Assembly (NCBI GenBank): GCA_017609695.1
Contig: JAFCDM010000006.1
Location: 1-13,518 of the forward strand
Direction: 5' to 3'
Source of the DNA: Candidatus Pacearchaeota archaeon
Lineage (GTDB): Archaea; Nanobdellota; Nanobdellia; Pacearchaeales; GW2011-AR1
DNA: 13,518 nucleotides
Positions 1-6,698 of the stretch are shown here, piece by piece (the first letter of the stretch is position 1; each line of letters begins with the position of its first letter). A program made the translations under genes and the position numbers. The notes beneath the pieces were generated by a model. The model searched no databases and was not told the DNA's origin. It was given only the letters and a program-made list of their open reading frames with translations.

Positions 1-3
1 AAA

Positions 4-2460
4 TCAGAAATCTAATATTTTCATCTGCTTTTTACCTTCGATAAGTTCTTTTAAATCAATATCAAAAACTTTAAAGATATTTTCAATTGCTGGAAGAATT
101 TGATTATTTAGATAATAATTAATATCATATTTTCCAGATTCTGTTGGCAATTTAGCTCTATCTCTTACTAGTGCCCTCTTTTTTTCTGATTCTGCAATAT
201 AGTATTCAATTAACATCCCAATATCAACAGGCATGTTCATTTCTTTCATTTTTTTAGCAATTAGAACATGAGGTGGTATAGATTTATATTCTTCAATTGG
301 TTTTTTTAATTGAGTTCTAATTAAAAGTTGATTAAGTGGGATTTTTCTTTCTTTTATTTTTTTTATTATTTCTTTGGAATATTCTAAGGCTTGTTTTTCA
401 TTTCCTTTTGTTAAAATTAATTTAAGAACTTTATTTTGAGTTTCTCTTGCGAGTTTGCACCAATCTCTTCTTACTGTTTCAAAACCCCTGATTTTTATTT
501 TGTTTTTTTCATTGATTAAAGCGTACTTTTTTTTAGCTCCGAATTCTCCTGTTCTTTTGGTAACCCAAATCCCTCTTTTAAAAAATCCTTCTAAATCTAA
601 TTCCATTATTCCTGGAAGTTGATTATTTATTTTTTTTAATGTTTTTAATGCTTGGGATTTTGTTTTATTTTCTAATTCTATGGCTATAGAATCTGTGTCG
701 CTGTAAATGACTTTAAAACTTTCTTTTTTAAATTCTTTAATTGCTTGTTTAATATGTTTTCTTGCAAAATAAGCTGTTGAAGATGCTGCCTCAATACAAT
801 AATATCTTGCACCAAAAAAACCTTGATAACCATAAGCAGCATTTGCAATTAATTTAAAGGCATTACTTCTTGCTTTTAAAATTGGAGTTGGATTTTCATT
901 ATATGCTTTTTTAGCTTCTCTTCTTTTTTTAATTATCTCATTTAAGAGTTCGGGGATAAATCCTTGTTTTTTTTCAAAGTAAGTTTTTTTCCCATTATAC
1001 TCTCCTTGGTGAGTATTTTTCTTTTCTTTGGTTTTTGTGGGAAGAGATAAATTATATGAAACAATTATACTTCCATACATTGAAGAGAAATCAAAAAAAA
1101 CAATATTTTCATATAGGCCAGGAGTTGGTTGGAATACAAAAGCCCCTTCGTATTTTTTTTGCATTCTTCTTTTTCCAATTTCTTCATGAATTGGACGTTT
1201 TTCTGCTATCTCATTGAATTTATTTAAATTATGAATTGCAAAATCTTCGAAATTACTTGCCATTGTATTTCTGGATATTTCAAAAAGAGGCTCTTGAATA
1301 ATTTTTGTAAATTCTAATAAGTCTGGCCAGAATTTTTCAGCAAGTTTGTATGTTAAAAGAGAATCTTGAAGATTGTATTCATAAAATTCTTGCCAATCTA
1401 CTTCTCCTTTTTTTAAGGTTTCAAAAGGATTGAAATCATGTTTTTTTTCACCTAATAACTCGTTTGAAACTTCATTTAAACTTAGGGTTTCTGATTGCAA
1501 ATATTGTGAATATGCATTTCTAATAAATCTTAATAAATCAATATGGATAATCCCTTTTATTTTTCCTGTTGTTAAAGCCCCTCTTGAAAAAGAGGGTTGG
1601 GAATTATCTATTCCAATTGAGAGTTTCATCTTGTTTTTTTCAGCTCTTGCCCTTAAATAAGGTAAATCAAAACCATCTGAAAAATATCCTGTTAAAATAT
1701 CTGGGTTATAGTTTTTTATTTCTTTAATAAATCCCTCTAACATGTCTGCTTCGTCTTTGTAATTTTTTACAAAACTTTTATTAGACTTTTTTTTCCATGT
1801 TAAAACTTTTTTAAAATCTTTCCCAACCAAAGAAATCATTAAGATTTCTCCTTTTCCTATTTCAAATTCGTTTGTTTCAATGTCATAGGCTAAAATTTTT
1901 GGTTTAAATTCTGGTTGTTTTTGTAATTCTGATATTTTATCAACTTCTAAGCATATTTCTGTATCTATTGAATTATCTATTCCACCAAATTTTTGGGAGT
2001 TATTTAAAACTTCGCCCTCAATTTTATACCACTTTAGAGGTTTTAATTTTTTTTCAATAATATATTTAGTTATGAATTTTAAGTCTTTTTCTCTTCTTTT
2101 GTCTATATATTTCATTGGAATTTCATGGGAAATTTCATGAATATCTTTGCAGTTTGTTACAAATATTTTTATTGCTTTTACTGGTTTTCCTAAAAAATTC
2201 TTGTTGTGGATTTCTGTTTTTAATACTCTTGAATTTCTCCCTGCTTTATTTACCTGTATTTTTTCTATTTTTGATTGTATTTGTTTTATTTTTTTTTCAC
2301 TTATTTTTGGTTTTAAAATAGCCCAGAAATAAATATCACAAGTGTCAATTATGCATGCTTTTTTTCCTTTATCTGTTCGCCCAACTATTTTTGCATAATT
2401 TCTTCCTTGATAATCAAAATAATCATAGTCTATTGGTATGAGGTTTATTGATATTGCCAT
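4..2460 (-). CDS. polB: Family B replicative DNA polymerase with 3'-5' exonuclease
   Basis: Template-directed DNA synthesis with proofreading. The 818 residues are close to the usual archaeal PolB length. The N-terminal domain is followed by the exonuclease: Exo I DIET (193-196), Exo II around NPDILTGYFSDGFDLPYL (252-269) and Exo III YNLQDSLLTY (362-371). The palm and fingers follow: motif A DFSSMYGSI (457-465), motif B K536-x3-N540-x2-YG, motif C YSDTDS (586-591) and the KKKY motif (643-646). The thumb ends in the typical YYLNNQILPAIENIF stretch (782-796). All metal-binding acidic residues are present, so it should be active. Motif A has Gly where family B usually has Pro (SLYPS). The last residues, QMKILDF, resemble a PCNA-interacting peptide cut short at one aromatic. 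No intein is present, although archaeal PolB is a frequent intein host. The ATG at 2460 fits a leaderless promoter 21-30 nt upstream. It diverges from the 126-residue gene and FEN1. Confidence 0.97.
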   Translation of the reverse strand: MAISINLIPIDYDYFDYQGRNYAKIVGRTDKGKKACIIDTCDIYFWAILKPKISEKKIKQIQSKIEKIQVNKAGRNSRVLKTEIHNKNFLGKPVKAIKIFVTNCKDIHEISHEIPMKYIDKRREKDLKFITKYIIEKKLKPLKWYKIEGEVLNNSQKFGGIDNSIDTEICLEVDKISELQKQPEFKPKILAYDIETNEFEIGKGEILMISLVGKDFKKVLTWKKKSNKSFVKNYKDEADMLEGFIKEIKNYNPDILTGYFSDGFDLPYLRARAEKNKMKLSIGIDNSQPSFSRGALTTGKIKGIIHIDLLRFIRNAYSQYLQSETLSLNEVSNELLGEKKHDFNPFETLKKGEVDWQEFYEYNLQDSLLTYKLAEKFWPDLLEFTKIIQEPLFEISRNTMASNFEDFAIHNLNKFNEIAEKRPIHEEIGKRRMQKKYEGAFVFQPTPGLYENIVFFDFSSMYGSIIVSYNLSLPTKTKEKKNTHQGEYNGKKTYFEKKQGFIPELLNEIIKKRREAKKAYNENPTPILKARSNAFKLIANAAYGYQGFFGARYYCIEAASSTAYFARKHIKQAIKEFKKESFKVIYSDTDSIAIELENKTKSQALKTLKKINNQLPGIMELDLEGFFKRGIWVTKRTGEFGAKKKYALINEKNKIKIRGFETVRRDWCKLARETQNKVLKLILTKGNEKQALEYSKEIIKKIKERKIPLNQLLIRTQLKKPIEEYKSIPPHVLIAKKMKEMNMPVDIGMLIEYYIAESEKKRALVRDRAKLPTESGKYDINYYLNNQILPAIENIFKVFDIDLKELIEGKKQMKILDF

Positions 2461-2480
2461 ATGGATAAAAAGACAGGTTA

Positions 2481-2490
2481 TTATTTAAAA
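2481..2490 (-). promoter_or_regulatory. TATA box of the polymerase gene
   Basis: On the minus strand this reads TTTTAAATAA, 21-30 nt before the PolB ATG. The spacing predicts transcription starting at or next to the start codon, i.e. a leaderless mRNA. It is one half of a compact 78-bp divergent promoter region (2461-2538). Confidence 0.55.
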
Positions 2491-2505
2491 CTAATTGATA
2501 GGAAG

Positions 2506-2515
2506 GTTTAAAAAT
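2506..2515 (+). promoter_or_regulatory. TATA box of the 126-residue gene
   Basis: GTTTAAAAAT lies 24-33 nt upstream of the ATG at 2539 and is preceded by the purine-rich GGAAG, which could act as the TFB recognition element. No Shine-Dalgarno sequence lies before the ATG, so a leaderless transcript is likely. FEN1 may be co-transcribed from here. Confidence 0.55.
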
Positions 2516-2538
2516 CCTTATTATATCTTTGGATTAAG

Positions 2539-2919
2539 ATGGGGACTAAGACAAATAGACCTTCAGTTGTAATAAAAACTTATGAAAAAGCAGCAAGTAT
2601 TGTTAGAGAATACTCTGAGAATGAACAATATTTAAGGTCTCTTATTAGAAATTGTGTTGTTAAAGGTTCTTTGGTAGTTGATTGTTCCGATTTTCAAAAT
2701 TTAAAATATCATGGAAGAACAATTTTGGGTGTTGCTCATAAAATGTTAAGAGGGCATTCTATTGCTGGGAATATTCTTAATTTAAAAAATACAAAAAATA
2801 GAGATGCGAGGGGAGTTCTTGAAGAGAGAATTTGTATGCAACTTGAAGGATGTAAGGTAGAACCTGAAAATTGGCTTTCTAATTTTTATATTTGGGCTAG
2901 AAAAATTTATCCAAATTAA
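2539..2919 (+). CDS. Small basic protein of unknown function, between polymerase and FEN1
   Basis: 126 residues; I do not recognise the family. It is soluble, with no signal peptide or membrane segment, and rich in Lys/Arg. The N-terminal half looks alpha/beta (VVIKTYEKAASIVREY, then a strand-like GSLVVDC). The C-terminal half has conserved-looking aromatic residues (NWLSNFYIWARKIYP, 111-125). Four cysteines (39, 49, 99, 105) are spread out and do not form an obvious zinc knuckle. It seems a real gene: a good TATA box sits at leaderless distance, it spans a full open frame with no competing overlap, and FEN1 follows on the same strand after 40 nt. Location between two replication genes hints at a nucleic-acid role, but that is only context. 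Confidence 0.7.
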   Translation: MGTKTNRPSVVIKTYEKAASIVREYSENEQYLRSLIRNCVVKGSLVVDCSDFQNLKYHGRTILGVAHKMLRGHSIAGNILNLKNTKNRDARGVLEERICMQLEGCKVEPENWLSNFYIWARKIYPN

Positions 2920-2959
2920 CAAGCATTAATTTTATTAATCCTTTATTATTATCTTTAAA

Positions 2960-3982
2960 ATGGGACTTCAAATAGCTGAAATTATTTCAAAAAAACAAAT
3001 TGAGTTTTCTGATTTAAAAGGAAAAACAATTGTTGTAGATGCTTTTAATTCAATTTATCAGTTTCTTACAACAATAAGACAACCAGATGGAACTCCTTTG
3101 AAAGATTCAAAAGATAATATTACAAGCCATGTATCAGGATTATTTTATAGAAATATGAAGTTGATTTTAGAGGGAGTTAAATTAATTTATGTTTTTGATG
3201 GTGAAGCTCCGGAATTAAAAGGAAAGACTCATGAAAAGAGAAAACAAGCTAAAGATTTAGCCAAAGAAAAATATGAAAAAGCAATTTCTGAAGAGGATGT
3301 TGAAGCTATGGGAAAATATGCACGTAGTAATATTTATTTAGACGAACAAAAAATTAAAGAAAGTAAAGAATTACTTGAAGCAATGGGAATTGCAGTTGTT
3401 CAAGCTCCTGGAGAAGGAGAAGCACAAGCAAGTTTTATGGTTAAAGATACTAAGGATTTTTATGCTGTTTCTTCTCAAGATTATGATTGTTTGATGTTCA
3501 AGACACCAAAACTTATACAAAATTTAGGAATGTCAAGAAGAAGAAAAACTTTTTCTGGATATATAGAAGTTTTTCCTCAATTAATTGAATTAGAAAAAGT
3601 TTTAAAAGAGCTTGAGATTAATCAAGAGCAATTAATCTGTTTGGGTATTTTGTGTGGGACAGATTATAATCCAGGAGGAGTTAGGGGCTTAGGGCCTAAA
3701 AAATCTTTAAAACTTGTTAAAGAAAAAAAGACTAAAGAAGAAATATTCAAGTCTATTGAAGATAGTGAAAAATATGAAATAGATTTTGATTGGGAAGAAA
3801 TTTATAATGAGATTGAAAATCCTAATGTTGATGAAAATGTTGAGATAATTTTTCCTAAAATAGATAAAGATAAAATTAAGGAGATTTTATTAGGCTATGA
3901 ATTTAGTGAATCTAGGATAGATAACCAATTAGATAAATTAGATGATTTGAAGAAAGCTAAAGAGCAGAAAACACTTTTTTGA
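2960..3982 (+). CDS. fen: Flap endonuclease 1 (FEN1/XPG family)
   Basis: Structure-specific nuclease that removes 5' flaps during Okazaki-fragment maturation and long-patch repair. The 340 residues match archaeal FEN1. Metal ligands are visible in family order: D27 (VVDAFN), D80 (YVFDGEAP), E152 and E154 (GEGEAQAS), D174 and D176 (SSQDYD), and D235 (GTDYNPGG). A helix-hairpin-helix follows (GGVRGLGPKKSLKLV, 239-253), which binds DNA. The protein starts MGLQIAEI; family members usually start MGxxxxxL, with the processed N-terminus near the active site, so the ATG is well placed. The C-terminus ends QKTLF, a PCNA-interacting peptide shorter than the usual Q-x2-h-x2-FF. It is convergent with the membrane operon to its right. 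A T6 run within the last codons could help termination. Confidence 0.96.
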   Translation: MGLQIAEIISKKQIEFSDLKGKTIVVDAFNSIYQFLTTIRQPDGTPLKDSKDNITSHVSGLFYRNMKLILEGVKLIYVFDGEAPELKGKTHEKRKQAKDLAKEKYEKAISEEDVEAMGKYARSNIYLDEQKIKESKELLEAMGIAVVQAPGEGEAQASFMVKDTKDFYAVSSQDYDCLMFKTPKLIQNLGMSRRRKTFSGYIEVFPQLIELEKVLKELEINQEQLICLGILCGTDYNPGGVRGLGPKKSLKLVKEKKTKEEIFKSIEDSEKYEIDFDWEEIYNEIENPNVDENVEIIFPKIDKDKIKEILLGYEFSESRIDNQLDKLDDLKKAKEQKTLF

Positions 3983-3996
3983 ATAGAAAACGAAAT

Positions 3997-4017
3997 CCAC
4001 ACTCCTAAAGGATTTGG
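3997..4017 (-). repeat. Dispersed hairpin repeat, copy 3 (inverted relative to the other two)
   Basis: Read on the minus strand, the core is CCAAATCCTTTA followed by GGAGTGTGG. It matches the hairpin at 6043-6062 with one substitution and one extra base over 21 positions, so the two are related by descent rather than by chance. It can fold as an imperfect stem with a TTTA-type loop; on the plus strand AAATCC (3993-3998) and GGATTT (4010-4015) also pair. It lies in the 148-bp gap between FEN1 and the convergent membrane operon, without a recognisable transposase nearby. The rest of this gap holds two 10-bp palindromes (4057-4066, 4070-4079) and nothing else I can identify. Confidence 0.55.
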
Positions 4018-4130
4018 TTCTTATAATTATTAAAAAGGATTAGTTACTCACTTCAGAGCTTAAGCTTGATTATGCATAACTTAGAGATGCAATAAGATAT
4101 TAATTTAAATTTTGGTGTGGGGGATGTCAT

Positions 4131-4340
4131 TTAATATCCCTCAATTTTTGGTTTTATGGTCCAAATTAATAAAATTCCTAAAATAATTATTAATATTTGA
4201 TAGATTATTTCTCCAGGAGCAATAAGTGAAAGAAATGTATTTTTTTCAAATAGTTTTGAGATAGTTTGGATTTTTAGTAAAAAAGGTAATGCTCCTATGA
4301 TTATTAAAATCATCCCAATGAATTTTTCTTTTATTCTCAT
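4131..4340 (-). CDS. Small two-helix membrane protein, last gene of the membrane operon
   Basis: 69 residues with two hydrophobic segments (about 8-23 and 46-63) separated by a short polar and aromatic loop (TISKLFEKNTFLSLIAPGE), and a positively charged tail (KPKIEGY). Its ATG overlaps the stop of the upstream 208-residue gene by 4 nt (ATGA), so it is probably translated by coupling and works with its neighbours. No named family is recognised. Short membrane ORFs are easy to over-call, but the exact operon overlap and the gene-like amino-acid mix support this one. Confidence 0.7.
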   Translation of the reverse strand: MRIKEKFIGMILIIIGALPFLLKIQTISKLFEKNTFLSLIAPGEIIYQILIIILGILLIWTIKPKIEGY

Positions 4341-4963
4341 CTTGCTTTTTTCTTAAATAAATCAAGAAACTGTCCTCCAACGGTATCTGATTTTTTATTT
4401 TTACTTAATAAAACTGCAATTATTATTAAAATTATTAATCCGACAAAACTTCTTAGAGAATTATAAAAAACTATAAACCCGTCACTATATAACAGAGTTT
4501 CTGGAAGGATTTGGTAAGGTTCTATTACCAGAAGTAATAACCATATCCCTATTACTGCTATTACTGCTCCTGTTGCATTAAAAGTTTCAGCAGCAAATTT
4601 AATTAAAAATCCTATACCTATTAATGCAGCGATTAATAAAATCCAAGTATCAAATCCTTGCCCATAATTCCATAAAAATCCTTTTCTTGAAATAGCTAAA
4701 CTTATGAATAAAGAGATTCCTAAACCTACAATTACTGCAACTGATGGGTTTTTAATTGCTTTATTTATGCTGTAATAGATTACTGAAAAAAATATTAAAA
4801 ATAATATTGTGAATAAAACCCATTCATTTTCTAAATAATCTAAAGGAGAATTATATCCCCAATATCCAAAATTTCCACCTAAAGCTGCAGAGATTAAAGG
4901 CAGGGCTAAAAGTGTTATTATTGTTAGTGTTAGGATTGTTTTTTGGTTTTGCATTTTATCCAT
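4337..4963 (-). CDS. Polytopic membrane protein with SPLDY motif, paralogue of the upstream gene
   Basis: 208 residues: N-terminal signal-like segment (LTLTIITLLALPLISA, 11-26), then about five membrane spans (roughly 48-66, 75-91, 106-122, 130-147, 171-187) and a short basic tail. The segment WGYNSPLDYLENEWVLF (35-51) matches YGSPLDYVDTEWVKF in the upstream protein. Similarity continues through V-x4-G-x-GISL and the later ILPE-x3-Y-x-D/P region, so these are tandem paralogues. Unlike its partner it lacks a long soluble C-terminal domain. Start: Met1 (overlapping the upstream stop by 8 nt) or Met4 (ATG at 4954, 1 nt after that stop) are both possible and differ by three residues. No family name can be given; no transporter, pilus or enzyme motif is visible. 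Confidence 0.85.
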   Translation of the reverse strand: MDKMQNQKTILTLTIITLLALPLISAALGGNFGYWGYNSPLDYLENEWVLFTILFLIFFSVIYYSINKAIKNPSVAVIVGLGISLFISLAISRKGFLWNYGQGFDTWILLIAALIGIGFLIKFAAETFNATGAVIAVIGIWLLLLVIEPYQILPETLLYSDGFIVFYNSLRSFVGLIILIIIAVLLSKNKKSDTVGGQFLDLFKKKAR

Positions 4964-5840
4964 ATCTACTTAAATCAATATTACAAATTCTCTTTGCTTT
5001 ATTTATCATATTGTTTTTTATTTTGTTTAATCCTATTAATTCTTGCTGAACTTTTTTTATTGCTTTAGGATTATGTGTTATGCTCCCTTTTTTAACTTTA
5101 GTTAAATAACCTTCTCTTGTATTTATCCTTTTATTTATTTCTTTATAGGAATGTATGTATGCTTGTGTTTTTCTTGCATTAGTAACTCTTGGCGGTTGTT
5201 TTTGAGTTTGTTGTTGAGTAGTTTGTCTTTGTTGATTTCTTTGATTGGATTGTCTTCTTCTACCTATATTACCTCTTGAAATTTTTTTTTTAATCCACCA
5301 AATAATCCAAATAATTGCTATCCCAATTACTCCAATTATGATTATATTTGAAAACCCTTGGACAAATTCAATGAATTCTCCAACTGGGCCATACATTATG
5401 CTATCTGGTAATATGTCTTTTATAGGAAAAATTACGATTGCTAAAGCTATAAGAAATAAACTTAGTAGGAGCCCTTTAAATTTGAATTTTGTGAAAAGCC
5501 AATAAAGTAAGATTATTAATGCTATAATTATAGCTATTATTATCATCCAAGTAAGTGTTGATTCTCCTAAAAAACTTTCAAATAATTCACTTTTCATTAT
5601 AGGGATTGTAAGTAGTAAGGATAAACCTACTCCTGTTATTGCTGAAACAACAGAATTATCTGTCCTATGCCTGACTATACTGTAAATGGCTATAAGTAAA
5701 AGTGCAAAAACAAGCCCGAATTTTACCCATTCTGTGTCTACATAATCTAATGGAGAACCATAAGCCCAGGTATATGCTGAGATTAAAGGAATTAACATTA
5801 AAGATAATACTGCTGAAAAAGTTAATAATTTACACCTCAT
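4956..5840 (-). CDS. Polytopic membrane protein with SPLDY motif and basic cytoplasmic domain
   Basis: 294 residues, first gene of a three-gene operon. The N-terminal signal-like segment ends in LISA (18-22). The shared motif SPLDY-x3-EWV (29-39) follows, then about five spans (40-56, 64-81, 97-116, 123-139, 165-184). After WWIKKK comes a low-complexity Arg/Gln-rich linker (188-218) and a charged, mostly helical C-terminal domain of about 75 residues ending CNIDLSRYG. By the positive-inside rule the tail is cytoplasmic and might bind nucleic acid or a partner protein; this is inference. The ATG at 5840 fits a TATA box 27-37 nt upstream. The membrane part aligns with the next gene, indicating duplication with gain or loss of the tail. 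Function unknown. Confidence 0.85.
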   Translation of the reverse strand: MRCKLLTFSAVLSLMLIPLISAYTWAYGSPLDYVDTEWVKFGLVFALLLIAIYSIVRHRTDNSVVSAITGVGLSLLLTIPIMKSELFESFLGESTLTWMIIIAIIIALIILLYWLFTKFKFKGLLLSLFLIALAIVIFPIKDILPDSIMYGPVGEFIEFVQGFSNIIIIGVIGIAIIWIIWWIKKKISRGNIGRRRQSNQRNQQRQTTQQQTQKQPPRVTNARKTQAYIHSYKEINKRINTREGYLTKVKKGSITHNPKAIKKVQQELIGLNKIKNNMINKAKRICNIDLSRYG

Positions 5841-5866
5841 TTTATACTCTAATAAGAAATAAAAGG

Positions 5867-5877
5867 TTTAAATATAT
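5867..5877 (-). promoter_or_regulatory. TATA box of the SPLDY membrane operon
   Basis: On the minus strand this reads ATATATTTAAA, 27-37 nt before the ATG at 5840, so the operon message would have almost no leader. It is divergent from the promoter at 5920-5930. Confidence 0.55.
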
Positions 5878-5919
5878 TTCTTTATCTTTTGAAAAAGTTT
5901 TATAGAATGAGACAGAAAA

Positions 5920-5930
5920 GTTTAAATAAT
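5920..5930 (+). promoter_or_regulatory. Likely TATA box of the toxin-antitoxin-like operon
   Basis: GTTTAAATAAT preceded by GAAAA (possible TFB element). Transcription would begin near 5945-5955, leaving a leader of about 140 nt before the ATG at 6090. That is exceptional here, where most genes look leaderless. No better TATA box is seen closer to the ATG, so both hairpins (5967-6013, 6029-6068) would be transcribed into the leader. Confidence 0.45.
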
Positions 5931-5966
5931 CTCTTATATATATTTATATAATACTAAATTTATATG

Positions 5967-6013
5967 TCAAGAATTTTAATAACCACACACTTTTAGTGTG
6001 TGGAAATTCTTGA
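5967..6013 (+). repeat. Bulged hairpin, copy 1, upstream of the toxin-antitoxin pair
   Basis: An outer perfect 10-bp stem (TCAAGAATTT 5967-5976 with AAATTCTTGA 6004-6013) encloses a perfect 9-bp stem (CCACACACT 5983-5991 with AGTGTGTGG 5995-6003) closed by a TTT loop. The 6 nt TAATAA (5977-5982) are unpaired only on the 5' side; the 3' side is continuous. This is too regular to be chance. It could be a structured mRNA leader, a protein operator, or a single-strand hairpin of the kind bound by IS200/IS605 TnpA transposases. Confidence 0.75.
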
Positions 6014-6028
6014 GCATCCAAAAAACAA

Positions 6029-6068
6029 GTGCCTGTCACAAACCACATCCTTTAGAGTGTGGTGGCAC
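6029..6068 (+). repeat. Bulged hairpin, copy 2, upstream of the toxin-antitoxin pair
   Basis: Same design as the neighbour 15 nt upstream. The outer stem is GTGCC (6029-6033) with GGCAC (6064-6068). The 8 nt TGTCACAA are unpaired on the 5' side only. The inner stem starts ACCACA (6042-6047) pairing with TGTGGT (6058-6063) and has a TTTA loop. The stem has one G-T pair and one mismatch. Its core is nearly identical to 3997-4017 read on the minus strand. Confidence 0.65.
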
Positions 6069-6089
6069 ATTATTTTTTTGATTTTAAAA

Positions 6090-6356
6090 ATGAAAAATAA
6101 AACGATTTTGCATAGCCCAACTTTAGAGAGTGTTATGATGGTAGAAAAAACTATTAAAAAACATAGTCAGGAATGTGGAAAATATCAATTATGGAAGAAA
6201 CTTCCTAGAAAAATGATGTATCAAACTTTTTTGGTTATTTTAGATTATCTTGAAGAATCTGGGAAAATTTATATAGATAAAGATGGGTGTATACTCTGGA
6301 CTTGGAATCCTTCTAGAATAAAAGATCTTATTTCAAGAGGACTTGTTATAAAATGA
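6090..6356 (+). CDS. Small winged-helix protein, probable antitoxin partner
   Basis: 88 residues from the ATG at 6090. The open frame extends upstream to a GTG at 6000, but that extension is encoded by the hairpins and is not protein-like. The fold looks like a small winged helix: helices at 12-25 and 30-57 (KYQLWKKLPRKMMYQTFLVILDYLE), then a beta wing KIYIDKDGCILWTW (59-72). Its stop overlaps the start of the RelE-like gene (ATGA at 6353-6356), the standard arrangement for antitoxin followed by toxin. I infer that it neutralises the toxin and represses the operon, perhaps through the inverted repeats upstream. The family assignment rests on context and fold impression, not on a named domain. 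Confidence 0.7.
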   Translation: MKNKTILHSPTLESVMMVEKTIKKHSQECGKYQLWKKLPRKMMYQTFLVILDYLEESGKIYIDKDGCILWTWNPSRIKDLISRGLVIK

Positions 6357-6694
6357 TTGATAAAGAAACTCAAGTAGTTTTTATAAATGAAAAATTAAAA
6401 AAATTATTTAATGATTTGAAAAGTAAAAATTTTGAAGAGGAGCAATTATTCTATTTTTTAAATAGAGGTTTTGAAGATTTAAAGGAAAATCCTTTTTGCG
6501 GTGTAAGAATTCCAAAAAAATTATGGCCTAAAGAATATGTCCAGAAATATCAAATAAATAATTTATGGAAATATAACCTTCCTAATGCTTGGAGATTAGT
6601 TTATACTATAGAATTTAGTAAAATAAAAATTGTTAATATTATTTTAGAATGGTTTAACCATAAAGAATATAATAGGAGGTTTCGTTATAATTAA
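6353..6694 (+). CDS. RelE/ParE-like toxin
   Basis: 113 residues. The end of the protein is characteristic of the RelE/ParE/YoeB fold: two central strands (WRLVYTIEF, 80-88, and IKIVNIILEWF, 91-101) followed by NHKEYNRRFRY (102-112), where H103, Y106 and R109/R110 sit at positions used by ribosome-dependent mRNA interferases of this superfamily. A preceding GVRIPKKLWP (50-59) and two N-terminal helices fit. RelE members cleave mRNA in the ribosome and ParE members inhibit gyrase; the sequence alone does not decide which applies. Translation is coupled to the winged-helix gene by the 4-nt overlap. The Trm5-like gene begins only 4 nt downstream and may be transcribed with it. Confidence 0.8.
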   Translation: MIDKETQVVFINEKLKKLFNDLKSKNFEEEQLFYFLNRGFEDLKENPFCGVRIPKKLWPKEYVQKYQINNLWKYNLPNAWRLVYTIEFSKIKIVNIILEWFNHKEYNRRFRYN

Positions 6695-6698
6695 TAAA

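Noticed and set aside
2461..2511. 16-codon open frame beginning ATGGATAAAAAG between the divergent genes
   Set aside because: It overlaps both TATA boxes of the divergent promoters and has no start signal of its own; best explained by chance.
4057..4079. Two adjacent 10-bp palindromes, and AGCTTAAGCTTG shared with 11124-11135
   Set aside because: A 12-base match in AT-rich DNA of this length is expected by chance, and nothing else around the two sites is similar.
6000..6089. Upstream GTG extension of the winged-helix gene
   Set aside because: The added 30 residues are encoded by the hairpin region and give no protein-like continuation; the ATG at 6090 starts the recognisable domain.
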